Below, piece by piece: positions 1-9,729 of a DNA stretch of 64,000 nucleotides; within the stretch, counting starts at the first letter, position 1, and every line of letters begins with the position of its first letter. The stretch spans positions 1 to 64,000 of the forward strand of contig JAVHLP010000009.1 in NCBI GenBank assembly GCA_031082145.1. Direction: 5' to 3'. The notes under the pieces are model-generated. The model searched no databases. It worked only from the letters and a program-made list of their open reading frames with translations, and was not told the DNA's origin. The translations under genes were made by a program, and so were the position numbers. This stretch comes from a bacterium. Lineage in GTDB: Bacteria; Bacillota; Sulfobacillia; UBA995.

Positions 1-135
1 CTGCCGGATCTCGCCGGCCTCGGCCTCCGCCCGCCGGGCGATCTCCACCGCCCGCCGCCCGGCCTCTTCCCGTACGCCCTCGGCCTCCGCGGCGGCGTCC
101 GCCGCCAGCTTGTCGACGATACGCTCGACGGTCAC
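1..135 (-). CDS. atpE: V-type ATPase subunit E, N-terminal fragment (cut by window edge)
   Basis: This is the first 45 codons of a gene that continues off the left edge. It starts at GTG (133-135), 6-8 nt after a G-rich ribosome site. The visible peptide begins MTVERIVDKLAADAAAEAEG and continues as an Ala/Glu/Arg-rich, charged helix without prolines. That is the N-terminal coiled coil of the peripheral-stalk subunit E of V/A-type ATPases, where E pairs with subunit H to hold the A3B3 head. It lies 11 nt after atpK in the order H-I-K-E, as in bacterial and archaeal ntp/aha operons. The fragment is too short for motif proof, so the call rests on the coiled coil and gene order. Confidence 0.8.
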   Translation of the reverse strand, partial: MTVERIVDKLAADAAAEAEGVREEAGRRAVEIARRAEAEAGEIRQ

Positions 136-146
136 CGGAAGCCCCC

Positions 147-725
<579 letters not shown>

Positions 726-2654
726 TTACCCCCGCACCACCGTGTACCGCCCCTCCCGCCGGAAGGGCCGGAACGGCTTGCCTCCGCCTTCGAAGAACTT
801 GGTGAAGAACTCCACGAACTGCAACCTGCCCGCGTGCACGAAGCTGCCCAGGGTGCTGATCAAAAGGTTGAACACGTGCCCCCCGGCCATCACGCCCGCC
901 CCCGCCACCACGCCGACCAGGGGGATGCCCCCCACCAGGACGGCGATCTGGTTGACGACGATGCCGATGATCGTCGAGGCCAACCCCAGGGCCAAGAGCC
1001 TGGCATACGACAGCACGTCGCCCAGGTACCCCATGACCCCGTAGAGCCCCAGCAACCCCGAGAAGGGCTTCAGGAGCCAGTTCCGCTGCTTCCTGGCGGC
1101 CCCCAGGGCCACCCCCAGGCCGGTAACCATGGCCAGCTTGGGAGCAACCTCGGCCAGGCCCAGGCTCCCGCCCACACCCATCAGCACCAGGCTGGGGAGG
1201 AACAACAGCCAGGTCCCCTGCTCCCAGATACCGTCCGCCGCCTGCCCCGCCTTCACCTGCAGGGTCAGCTTGATGGCGATCCCGGTCCAGACCTGCAGGA
1301 CCCCCAGGCCCAAGGATATGCCCAGCATGGTCAGGGGATCGGTCACCGGGTCGAGTTTGGCCAGCACGTCCCGGGCGAACACCACCGGGCCCCACCCCGG
1401 CAACAGCTGCAGGCTATCCCCGAACCAGCTCCCGCCGATGGCCCCGAAGAGGACCGCCGCCGCTCCTCCCAGCATGAGCAGCCTCGGCAGGCTGTCCTCG
1501 CCCGGCCGCAACCGGAGCTGCCGAATCAACATGTAGGCCAGGCCCATCAAGGCCAGCCCGTAACCGGCGTCGGCCAGAGCCACGCCGAAGAAGACGAAGA
1601 AGAAGGGCGCCAGCAAGGGCGTCGGGTCCACCTCGTTGTAGCGGGGATAACCGTACAAGGTGGTGACCACCTCGAACGGCTTCAGCCAGCGGGGGTTGTC
1701 CAGGGCCACCGGGGGCTCCTCGCCCTCCCGGGGATCCTCCACCACCGCGGCCACGCCCAGCCCCTCCAGGCTCTCCCGCAGGCCCTCGGCCCGGGCCGCG
1801 GCCACCCAGCCGGTGGCCAGGCCCACCTTCTCGGTCCTCCCCAGGACCAGCCCGGCCCGCTCGGCGGCCACGTAGTAGTGGTCGTGCAAGGCCTTCAGCC
1901 CCGGTCGCAGGCCCTCCAGGCTCCTCGCCCGCTCCCGCAGGGTTTCCCGCTCCTCCTCCAGGGCCCGCCGCTCCCCGGCCAGCCGCTCGAGTTCCTCCTC
2001 CGGCTCCCCGGCGAAGTCGCCGAAGACGACCCGCCGGGCTCCCCGCCCGGTCAGTTCCTCCTCCAGCCCCTCGCTCCGGGGCCAGACCGCCACGAAGGAG
2101 ACCTGACGTCCCGATCGGGGCGCCTTCCACAGGAACAGGGAAAGCTCCCCGGCCTGTTCCTCGATAGTCTCGAAAGCTTCCGCCGCCGCCACGTAAGCGC
2201 GCACCATGGTCGCCGGCATGTCGTCGAGGTCGCCCAGCCTGACCCCCAGGCCCCGCCATGGCTCCAGCAAGGCCTCTTCCTGCCCCAGCTCGCCCAGCCG
2301 GACCGCGATCTGGCCCCACCGCAGGTCGTCGCGCCCCACCCGGGCGCACACTTCCTCGGCGTTCAGCCGCCGCCGGAAGGCCTCGACCTCCTCCGGCCGG
2401 AGGTCCTGCTTCAAGGTCACGAACGAGCCCAACAGGCCCTTCTTCTCGGGCACGAAGCGATCGAGGTAAGACAGCGCGTGGGCCAGGCGCTCGACCATGT
2501 CGCCGGCCGGGCCCGCCACCGGCTCCTCCTCCAGGCGCACCTCTTCCGGGGTCTCCAACTGGACCACCCCGGCCCCCTGCAAGGAAGCCAGGATCTCGTC
2601 CCGCCGCTCCCGCGGGAAGAGCACCGAGACCCGCTTCATCCTAGCGACGGCCAT
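726..2654 (-). CDS. atpI: V-type ATPase subunit I (membrane stator, a-type)
   Basis: This large stator subunit (about 642 residues) has a soluble N-terminal half rich in Glu/Arg coiled coil and a C-terminal half with about seven or eight membrane helices. The conserved segment DVLSYARLLALGLAS carries the family's essential Arg facing the proteolipid ring. The start is uncertain. The ATG at 2654 gives MAVARMKRV, which matches the usual MxxxKMKK-like N-terminus. A TTG at 2666 has a closer AAGGAG site, and an ATG at 2639 begins one base after the upstream stop. A long open frame on the opposite strand here is a high-GC artefact. Confidence 0.93.
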   Translation of the reverse strand: MAVARMKRVSVLFPRERRDEILASLQGAGVVQLETPEEVRLEEEPVAGPAGDMVERLAHALSYLDRFVPEKKGLLGSFVTLKQDLRPEEVEAFRRRLNAEEVCARVGRDDLRWGQIAVRLGELGQEEALLEPWRGLGVRLGDLDDMPATMVRAYVAAAEAFETIEEQAGELSLFLWKAPRSGRQVSFVAVWPRSEGLEEELTGRGARRVVFGDFAGEPEEELERLAGERRALEEERETLRERARSLEGLRPGLKALHDHYYVAAERAGLVLGRTEKVGLATGWVAAARAEGLRESLEGLGVAAVVEDPREGEEPPVALDNPRWLKPFEVVTTLYGYPRYNEVDPTPLLAPFFFVFFGVALADAGYGLALMGLAYMLIRQLRLRPGEDSLPRLLMLGGAAAVLFGAIGGSWFGDSLQLLPGWGPVVFARDVLAKLDPVTDPLTMLGISLGLGVLQVWTGIAIKLTLQVKAGQAADGIWEQGTWLLFLPSLVLMGVGGSLGLAEVAPKLAMVTGLGVALGAARKQRNWLLKPFSGLLGLYGVMGYLGDVLSYARLLALGLASTIIGIVVNQIAVLVGGIPLVGVVAGAGVMAGGHVFNLLISTLGSFVHAGRLQFVEFFTKFFEGGGKPFRPFRREGRYTVVRG

Positions 2655-2967
2655 AGGCTCTGCCAACCCTCTCCTTGACCAGCGCTACCGCCCGCGGCGC
2701 CCGCTCCCGGGCCCTCGCCAACACCGCCTCGGCCTCCACCCGGGCCTGTTCGACCAGGGCTCCGGCCTCGTTCCCGGCCGCGGCCTCGGTCCGGGCCACC
2801 GCCTCCCGGGCTTCCCGCTCGGCCTCCGCCGCGGCCCGTTCCTTCACATCCCGGGCCGCCTGCTCGGCCTCGGCCACGATGGCCTCCGCCTCCGCCCGCG
2901 CTCTCGCGACGCCGTCCCGGCAAGCCGCTTCCGCTTCCTCGATCTTCGCCAGGGCTTCCTTCAGCAA
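2641..2967 (-). CDS. atpH: V-type ATPase subunit H-like peripheral stalk protein
   Basis: This 108-residue protein is almost entirely an Ala/Glu/Arg-rich amphipathic helix, with AEAE and ARAE heptads and no cysteine-rich or membrane segments. It matches the small stalk subunit H/G (NtpH/AhaH), which forms the E-H coiled coil of V/A-type ATPases. It is the first gene of the visible ATPase operon (H-I-K-E), transcribed leftward. The start is TTG at 2965-2967 after a GGTGAGCAGG site; no ATG is available further in. The family is recognised mostly from size, composition and position. Confidence 0.8.
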   Translation of the reverse strand: MLKEALAKIEEAEAACRDGVARARAEAEAIVAEAEQAARDVKERAAAEAEREAREAVARTEAAAGNEAGALVEQARVEAEAVLARARERAPRAVALVKERVGRAYGRR

Positions 2968-3046
2968 ACCTGCTCACCGCCCCGTCCAGGGGTTACAACC
3001 GAGTTTTCTAGCCATTTTGCCCCGAGTCCTTGCCGCACTAGTGGGA

Positions 3047-4714
3047 CTATTGGCCGTCCCCCACCTCGAGGATGACGGGCAGGAGGACCGGCCGCCGGCC
3101 CGTGCGCTCGAAGAGGAACCTGCCCAGCCCCTCCCGGACCGCGCCCTTGACCGCGGCCCAGTCCCGCCCGTCCAGCCTGGCCAGTAGTTCGGCCACCTTC
3201 TGGCGGGCTTCGCCGATCAGTTCCTCGGACTCTCTCATGTACACGAAGCCACGGGAGATGATGTCCGGGCCCGCCGCCAGGGTCCCCGTCTTGCGGTCCA
3301 GCACCAGGAAGACCACCACCACGCCTTCCTGCGCCAGCTGCAGGCGATCGCGGATGACCACTCCCCCCACGTCGCCCACGCCCAGGCCGTCCACCATGAC
3401 GTTCTCGGCCGGCACCCGGCCCGCTTCCCGCACCCTATCGCCGGTGAACTCCAGGACGGCCCCGTTCTCGGCCACCTGCACGTTCCGCTCCGGTATCCCC
3501 AGCTCGCAGGCGAGCTCGGCGTGCCGCACCAGGTGCCGGTAGGCGCCGTGGATGGGCACGAAGAACTTGGGCCGCACCAGGTTGATCATGAGTTTCAGTT
3601 CTTCCCGGCTGCCGTGGCCGGAAACGTGCACGCCCCGGTGGGCCTCGTACACGACCTCGGCTCCCCGCCGGAACAGCTGGTCTACGGTCCGGGCCACCAG
3701 CCGCTCGTTCCCCGGCACAGGCGTGGCGGCGATGACCACCGTGTCTCCCTGCCGCACCTCGGCCCGCCGGTGGTCCCCGCTGGCCATCCGCGACAAGGCG
3801 GACAAGGGCTCGCCCTGGCTGCCGGTGGTCATCAGCACGACCCCCGCTGCCGGCAGCCGGTTGGCCTGCTCGACCTCCACCATGAGGCCGTCGGGGACCT
3901 CGAGGTAGCCCAGCCGGGAGGCGACCTCCACCGTCCGCTCGATGCTGCGCCCCACCACCGCGACTTTCCTATCCGCCTTGCCGGCGGCCCACAGCACCTG
4001 CTGGATGCGGTGCACGTTGGACGCGAAGGTGGTGACCAGGACCCGCCCCTGGGCATGCCGGCAGATCTCGTCCAGGGCCCTTCCCACGGTCCGCTCCGAC
4101 GGGGTGTAGCCCGGCCGCTCGGCGTTGGTGCTGTCCGACAGCAGGGCCAGCACTCCCCGCTCGGCGTACCCGGCCAAGCGGCCGAGGTCGGTCACCTTCC
4201 CGTCCACCGGGGTCTGGTCGAACTTGAAGTCGCCGGAGTGCACGACCAGCCCCGCCGGGGAGTCGATGGCCAGGCCCACCGTATCCGCTATGCTGTGGTT
4301 GACCCGGAAGGTCTCCACCTCGAAGCAAGCGGCCCGGAACTTCTCCCCCGGCGTCACCGTCCGGGACCCTCTCGGCAGCTTGACCCCTTGCTCCCGGAGC
4401 TTGTCCTCCAGCAGACCAAGGGCCAAACTGGTCCCGTACACCGGCAGCCGCACCTCTTTCAAGAGGTAAGGCACGGCTCCCAGGTGATCCTCGTGGCCGT
4501 GGGTGATCACCAGTCCCCGCAACCGGTCCCGGTTCTCGTGAAGGAACGAGAAGTCGGGGAGGATGATGTCCACGCCCGGGTCCTCGTCCCGGGGAAAGGT
4601 GATGCCGGCGTCGACGATCAACATGTCCTCGCCGCAGCCGAACACCATCATGTTCTTGCCGACTTCGCCCAGACCGCCGATGAAAGTGACGGTCAGGGCC
4701 TGCTTTTTCGCCAT
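3047..4714 (-). CDS. rnj: Ribonuclease J (metallo-beta-lactamase / beta-CASP RNase)
   Basis: This 555-residue protein, the usual length for RNase J, is a 5'-to-3' exoribonuclease and endonuclease of RNA turnover. The metallo-beta-lactamase zinc motif HGHEDH is at residues 72-77, followed by LGAVPYLL. Downstream are the HSGDFKFDQTPVD, SDSTNA and beta-CASP blocks, then a C-terminal oligomerisation domain. The gene is monocistronic, reading away from the peptidase gene to its right, with its own sigma-A-like promoter at 4810-4838. In many Bacillota an rnj gene follows dapA; here the two are about 49 kb apart. Confidence 0.97.
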   Translation of the reverse strand: MAKKQALTVTFIGGLGEVGKNMMVFGCGEDMLIVDAGITFPRDEDPGVDIILPDFSFLHENRDRLRGLVITHGHEDHLGAVPYLLKEVRLPVYGTSLALGLLEDKLREQGVKLPRGSRTVTPGEKFRAACFEVETFRVNHSIADTVGLAIDSPAGLVVHSGDFKFDQTPVDGKVTDLGRLAGYAERGVLALLSDSTNAERPGYTPSERTVGRALDEICRHAQGRVLVTTFASNVHRIQQVLWAAGKADRKVAVVGRSIERTVEVASRLGYLEVPDGLMVEVEQANRLPAAGVVLMTTGSQGEPLSALSRMASGDHRRAEVRQGDTVVIAATPVPGNERLVARTVDQLFRRGAEVVYEAHRGVHVSGHGSREELKLMINLVRPKFFVPIHGAYRHLVRHAELACELGIPERNVQVAENGAVLEFTGDRVREAGRVPAENVMVDGLGVGDVGGVVIRDRLQLAQEGVVVVFLVLDRKTGTLAAGPDIISRGFVYMRESEELIGEARQKVAELLARLDGRDWAAVKGAVREGLGRFLFERTGRRPVLLPVILEVGDGQ

Positions 4715-4809
4715 CCAGCCTCCATGTACAAAGGGCCGTCCCGGCCCTGGACTATGTCCATCTCACACAAACGGGCCGGCGGCTCGCCGGACCCGTCGCC
4801 CACGTGTAC

Positions 4810-4838
4810 ATTATAACGCTAGGGGACGAGCTTGGCAA
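4810..4838 (-). promoter_or_regulatory. Sigma-A-type promoter of rnj
   Basis: On the minus strand TTGCCA (4833-4838) and a perfect TATAAT (4810-4815) are separated by exactly 17 nt. The predicted start is near 4803, leaving a leader of roughly 90 nt before the rnj ATG at 4714. A consensus promoter in otherwise GC-rich DNA stands out clearly. Confidence 0.75.
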
Positions 4839-4920
4839 AGCATGCTGGGATGGGACTTATGTGGAGGTATGGAGCGCTCTTCCGCCGAATTCCCAGTTCT
4901 ATCCGAGAGGAGGGCCGGCC

Positions 4921-6108
4921 ATGAGCAACCCTGTCCAGCGCTGGCTTGAACACATCCGTTACCTCGCCGGGACCATCGGTCCCCGGGGGCCAACGACCCC
5001 GGAGGAGAAGAAGGCCCTGGACTACTGCGGCCGCACCCTGGTCACCCTCGGCCTTCCCACCGGCGAGGATCACTTCCTGAGCGCCGGCTCGGTCTTCCGG
5101 CCCCACCTGGTAGCGGCCCTCGGCTTCCTGGCCGCCTTCGTCATCTACCCGCTCTCTCCCCCGCTCACTCCCTGGCTGGCGGCCATCCTGGCCCTGGCAG
5201 TACTGGTCTCGGAGGTCCTGGAGCTCCTCCAGCGCCCGAATCCCCTGCAGTGGGTGCTGCCCAAGGCGCCTAGCCGCAACGTCTACGCCACGGTGGACCC
5301 CTCGGGACCCGCCGAGCAAGACCTGGTCCTGATCGGGCACGTCGACACCCAGCGCACGGCGAAGATCTTCAGCTCGCCGGGATGGTTCCTGGCCTACCGG
5401 ACCTTCTCCACGGTGGCCTTCGTCTCGTTCGTCTGGATGGTGTTCACCTACTTTCTAGGAGCGGCCTTCGGCTGGGCCTGGGTGTGGCCAGCCTCCGCGG
5501 TGTCGGCTTTCATGGGGCTCGGCCTGTTGGCCCTGACGGTGGAGGCGGACCGCAGCCCGTTCACCCCGGGGGCCAACGACAACGCGACGGCCGCCGGCCT
5601 GGTGCTGACCTTGGCCGAGGAACTGAAGGCCAAGCCGCTCCGCCGCACACGGGTGTGGTGTGTATGCACCGGCTGCGAGGAGGCCTTGCACGAGGGGGCC
5701 AAGACGTTCTTCCGGGTGCACAAGCAGGCCCTGGTCAACCCGAGGGCGATCGCTTTCGAGATGCTGGGGTGCAGTGGGCCGGCCTGGATGGTGAAAGAGG
5801 GAGTGCTCTTGCCCATCTACAGTGACCGGGGGCTCAGAGAGGTGGCCATGCGGGTGGCGGCGGAGCACCCGGAGCTGGGGGCGTATCCGGGGAGCCTGCA
5901 GGGCGGGGTCGGGGAGATGGCAGATGCCCTGGCGGCGGGGGTGAGGGCGATGACGATCATCGGGTTGACGCCAGAGGGCAAGGCGCCGTACTGGCACCTG
6001 GCGACGGATACGGTGGACAAGATGGACCCGAAAGTAATGGAGAGGAACTACCGGTTCGTGAGGGCGATGTTGGGGGCGGTGGATGCACAGTGGCCGACGC
6101 AACTATGA
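4921..6108 (+). CDS. Membrane-associated M28-type zinc peptidase
   Basis: This 395-residue aminopeptidase-like protein has the M28 metal-site layout: GHVDT (His140, Asp142), GANDNATAAG (Asp220), CEEALHEG (Glu253/Glu254) and a late HLATDT (His359). The third-ligand loop reads EML where many relatives have Asp. Two hydrophobic blocks, about residues 60-95 and 150-200, interrupt the fold, so it is probably membrane-embedded, unlike classic secreted M28 enzymes. I chose ATG 4921 because AGGAGGG lies 6 nt upstream; the frame is open upstream but has no equal site. The substrate is unknown. The gene is the last host-like gene before the first accessory island. Confidence 0.8.
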   Translation: MSNPVQRWLEHIRYLAGTIGPRGPTTPEEKKALDYCGRTLVTLGLPTGEDHFLSAGSVFRPHLVAALGFLAAFVIYPLSPPLTPWLAAILALAVLVSEVLELLQRPNPLQWVLPKAPSRNVYATVDPSGPAEQDLVLIGHVDTQRTAKIFSSPGWFLAYRTFSTVAFVSFVWMVFTYFLGAAFGWAWVWPASAVSAFMGLGLLALTVEADRSPFTPGANDNATAAGLVLTLAEELKAKPLRRTRVWCVCTGCEEALHEGAKTFFRVHKQALVNPRAIAFEMLGCSGPAWMVKEGVLLPIYSDRGLREVAMRVAAEHPELGAYPGSLQGGVGEMADALAAGVRAMTIIGLTPEGKAPYWHLATDTVDKMDPKVMERNYRFVRAMLGAVDAQWPTQL

Positions 6109-6393
6109 GTCGCCATGGGTCAGTCAACCAGGCCCCGTTCGCATCCCGGCCAAGTCTACGGGCCCGCGAGTGCGCCCTCGTCGGTGACTGCGCCACACGC
6201 AGGTGAGAAACCGGGCGGAAAACCCGTGACTCGAAGGTACTTCCAAGGGCACCTCGTGTACCTGGTGCTTCCCGGTACTGCAGACGCCAACCGGGCATTG
6301 GCTAAGATCTGAGCCTCGGCTGTCAGGAGGTTGGGTGCCCATGGGTGTCGAATCCCGTCCCATCATTACTGTAATTCCCAATAGAGGTGACCA

Positions 6394-9300
6394 ATGGCTA
6401 CGGGCAACCTGGAGAGCCTCTACAGACTGGTGGAGCAGGCGGCTCCCACCTTCCTCGAGGTTGTTGCTGAGGCTGCCAACTCAGCCCGCAACGAGCGGGA
6501 GTTCCAGACGAGCATCACTCGGCACATACAGGGATTCGCTGATAGCATCGGCGTGAGCCTCCTCCTCCGGGAGGAGTATACCTTAGCTACGGGCCGGGCG
6601 GATGCCGTCTACAACCGGCTTGTCATTGAGTATGAGCGCCCCGGTTCCATGCGCCTTGACCTAGGACACTCCCACACAAGACACGCTGTTATGCAGGTGA
6701 AGCAGTACATAGCGGAGGTGGCAACCCGAGAGCACCATGATCGGGACCGGCTTCTCGGCATGGCGTGGGACGGAAGGGTCATGGTTTTTGCTCGATACAG
6801 AGACGGCCATTGGTACGAGGAGCCCCCATTAGAAGTGAACAGGCACTCCATTTCCCGTTTCCTTCGCTCCCTTGTGTCCCTGTCCTCAGGGCGCGCCCTT
6901 ATCCCTAAGAACCTTGTTGAGGATTTCGGAGCTCAGAATATGTATAGCCAGAGGATCACCAGGGCACTGTACAATGCTTCAGAGCGAGCTACAGACGGCC
7001 TTCCGGCTAAGCTCTTCCTTCAGTGGCAGCGCTTCTTCGGCCAGGTTAGCGGGTACGAGGAGGCCTCTCTCCGACTACAGAACAAGAGGGAACTGCGGCG
7101 ACTAGCTCGCGGCATGGGGCTCCAGCCTGAGACCACCGACCCATCCCGGCTGTTCTATGCCATACACACATACTTCTCCTTCTTGCTGAAGTCGATTGCC
7201 CGCCTTGTTCTGGAGCGTTACGCTGGCGGCCACTTGGGGACCACACCTCTAACTGGGCTAGCTACCTTAGAGGGCGTTGCTCTGAAGCGAGAACTAGTGC
7301 GATTGGAAGACGGTGGGATCTTCCGAACTCTGGGACTCGTTAACCTACTTGAGGGAGATCTTTTCTCGTGGTATCTTGAGGCTTGGTCCACTGAAGTCGA
7401 AGACGCGCTGCGCCTCACACTCTCCCGGTTGGCCGAGTACAACCCCGCCACTATAGAGGAAGACCCGTTTGCCGCCAGGGATCTGCTTAAGAAACTGTAC
7501 CATTATCTGCTGCCGAGGGAACTCCGCCATGATCTCGGTGAGTACTACACCCCTGACTGGCTGGCGGAGAGAGTTCTCATGCAACTCAACGAGCCTCTCT
7601 TAGTGGCGCCGCGAGCTAAGCGGCCTGCTGTCAGGCTTTTCCCTGCGCGAAGGGTGCTTGACCCGGCCTGCGGGTCAGGTACTTTTCTGATACTGGCAAT
7701 ACGCTCAATCAAAGAGCACTGCCTACGCCAGGGGCTAGCCGAGGCAGATGCCCTCGAGTACATACTGGAGAACGTGGTCGGTGTTGACCTAAACCCGCTT
7801 GCAGTCATGGCTGCCCGGGTTAACTACCTGTTAGCAGTCGCTGATCTCGTTCCCTACAGGCGCGGCCCCCTTGTGATCCCTGTCTACCTGGCTGACTCCA
7901 TTGTGACTCCCACAGAGGGGACCACTCTCTTTGAGCGATCGGAGCGGCGCCTGAACACTGTGGTCGGGAGCCTGCCGGTGCCGCAAAGCATCGACACTGC
8001 CGGTGCCATCTCCAAGCTGACCGACCTCCTCGACGAGTGTGTCTCCAACTTGTTCACCCCACAGGCGTTCGTGGCGAGAGCCAACAAAGAACTGAGCATA
8101 TCTCCGGGCGGTCCGGATGAGGCCACTCTGAGGGAGCTCTATGGCAAGCTGCTGGACTTGAGAGCTCAGGGACTGGATGGTGTCTGGGCCAGGGTTCTGA
8201 AGAACGCTTTCATGCCGCTGTTCCTCGGCCAGTTCGGCTATGTGGTCGGCAATCCCCCGTGGGTCAACTGGGAGAGCCTGCCTGACAGGTACAGACAGCA
8301 AATCGTGCCTCTGTGGAAGAAGTACGGGTTGTTCGTCCACTCTGGGATGGACACCATTCTGGGGAAGGGCAAGAAGGACATTTCTACTTTGATGGCCTAC
8401 GTCGCCATGGACCGATACCTGCGAGCTAATGGCAAACTGGGGTTCGTCATTACTCAGACAGTTTTCAAGACCTCGGGGGCAGCCCAGGGCTTTCGAAGGT
8501 TTGGGCTTCCCGATGGCACCCCGCTTCGCGTACTTCACGTGGACGATCTAAGCGATCTTCAACCGTTTGAGGGAGCCACCAACCGGACCTCTGTAGTGGT
8601 GATACAGAAGGGTCAAGCCAACAAATATCCCGTGCCGTATACACGCTGGCAGAAGACCGTAAAGGGCAAGGGGGTGAACTACGACAGTACGTTGGCCGAC
8701 GTCTTGGCGATGGTGCGTCGCATGCAGTTCCAGGCAGTGCCGATTGACATCGATGACGCTACATCCCCATGGCTTACAGCCCGGAGAGGTGCTTTGGCGG
8801 TCCTGTCAAGGGTTCTCGGCAGTTCCCCTTACTACGCTCATGCGGGCGTGTACTCGGGTGGTGCGAACGGAGTGTACTGGCTGGAGGTCGTCACTCGACG
8901 GCCAGACGATCTCCTTGTTGTGCGCAATATGACCGAGGGCAGCAGGAAGGATGTTGAGGAGACTACTGCTGAGATCGAGGCGACATTTGTCTACCCGCTT
9001 CTGCGGGGTCGAGATGTTCACCGGTGGCAAGCGCTTCCCTCGGCTCACATTCTGATGATACAGGACCCGGTGAAGCGCCAGGGGTTTGACGAAGCAGAAC
9101 TGCAGGCATCTTGCCCCAAGACCTATGTGTACTTAAGGCACTTCGAGACAGTGCTGCGGAAGAGAGCTGCTTTCAGGCGTTATTTCACTCGCGAGGGCAG
9201 CGATACTGCCCCTTTTTACTCCATGTTCAACGTAGGGGAGTACACCTTCGCCCCGTACGCAGTCGCTATTCGACAGATAACCGAGAGCATGCAGGCTGCG

Positions 9301-9729
9301 GTGGTGGGCGAAGTGGATGACCTCGTTCTCGGTCGGAAGAGAGCGCTCCCAACACACAAGCTGCTGTGCGTTGCCGTCCAGAGCCATGAGGAAGCCCATT
9401 ACCTGTCAGCAGTATTGAACTCCACCATCAGTCAGCTATTCGCGAAGGCTGTGATGCTGAGCACTGGTTTCACGGCGGGAGCTTTGGCAAAGCTGGCCAT
9501 ACCGGGCTTTGACCCCTGTGATCCGGTGTGCGTGGAGTTGTCTGAGCTTTCCATGAGGGCACATGCTGCCGTACGCAGCGGGATCCACCCACTACCTGTT
9601 GAGGAGGCCATAGCCGAAGCTACCGGCAGGCTATGGGGGATCACCGAGAGCGAGACTAGGCGTATCGAGAGGAGTCTGTCCGAGATGACCGAACCTACCG
9701 CGGGGACACCTGCAGACGAAGATGCCTAA
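6394..9729 (+). CDS. Eco57I-like N6-adenine DNA methylase with possible N-terminal nuclease domain
   Basis: This 1111-residue protein is a large modification or modification-restriction polypeptide of the type IIG/Eco57I kind. Methylase motif I DPACGSGTFL begins at residue 423 and catalytic motif IV NPPW is at 620-623, the N6-adenine signature. The region after residue 800 resembles a target-recognition domain. Residues 68-84 (GRADAVYNRLVIEYERPG) look like a PD-(D/E)xK core with Asp70 and Glu79, but the usual Lys is replaced (E-Y-E), so cleavage activity is uncertain. ATG 6394 follows GAGGTG. It is the first gene of a four-gene operon whose next gene overlaps it by 8 nt. GC content and codon use are visibly lower than in the flanking genes. 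Confidence 0.88.
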   Translation: MATGNLESLYRLVEQAAPTFLEVVAEAANSARNEREFQTSITRHIQGFADSIGVSLLLREEYTLATGRADAVYNRLVIEYERPGSMRLDLGHSHTRHAVMQVKQYIAEVATREHHDRDRLLGMAWDGRVMVFARYRDGHWYEEPPLEVNRHSISRFLRSLVSLSSGRALIPKNLVEDFGAQNMYSQRITRALYNASERATDGLPAKLFLQWQRFFGQVSGYEEASLRLQNKRELRRLARGMGLQPETTDPSRLFYAIHTYFSFLLKSIARLVLERYAGGHLGTTPLTGLATLEGVALKRELVRLEDGGIFRTLGLVNLLEGDLFSWYLEAWSTEVEDALRLTLSRLAEYNPATIEEDPFAARDLLKKLYHYLLPRELRHDLGEYYTPDWLAERVLMQLNEPLLVAPRAKRPAVRLFPARRVLDPACGSGTFLILAIRSIKEHCLRQGLAEADALEYILENVVGVDLNPLAVMAARVNYLLAVADLVPYRRGPLVIPVYLADSIVTPTEGTTLFERSERRLNTVVGSLPVPQSIDTAGAISKLTDLLDECVSNLFTPQAFVARANKELSISPGGPDEATLRELYGKLLDLRAQGLDGVWARVLKNAFMPLFLGQFGYVVGNPPWVNWESLPDRYRQQIVPLWKKYGLFVHSGMDTILGKGKKDISTLMAYVAMDRYLRANGKLGFVITQTVFKTSGAAQGFRRFGLPDGTPLRVLHVDDLSDLQPFEGATNRTSVVVIQKGQANKYPVPYTRWQKTVKGKGVNYDSTLADVLAMVRRMQFQAVPIDIDDATSPWLTARRGALAVLSRVLGSSPYYAHAGVYSGGANGVYWLEVVTRRPDDLLVVRNMTEGSRKDVEETTAEIEATFVYPLLRGRDVHRWQALPSAHILMIQDPVKRQGFDEAELQASCPKTYVYLRHFETVLRKRAAFRRYFTREGSDTAPFYSMFNVGEYTFAPYAVAIRQITESMQAAVVGEVDDLVLGRKRALPTHKLLCVAVQSHEEAHYLSAVLNSTISQLFAKAVMLSTGFTAGALAKLAIPGFDPCDPVCVELSELSMRAHAAVRSGIHPLPVEEAIAEATGRLWGITESETRRIERSLSEMTEPTAGTPADEDA

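Noticed and set aside
834-2678. 614-codon open frame antisense to the V-ATPase subunit I gene
   Set aside because: Composition is Gln/His/Pro/Gly-rich, as expected for the mirror frame of a high-GC gene. The opposite strand has a clear V-ATPase subunit, and there is no ribosome site.
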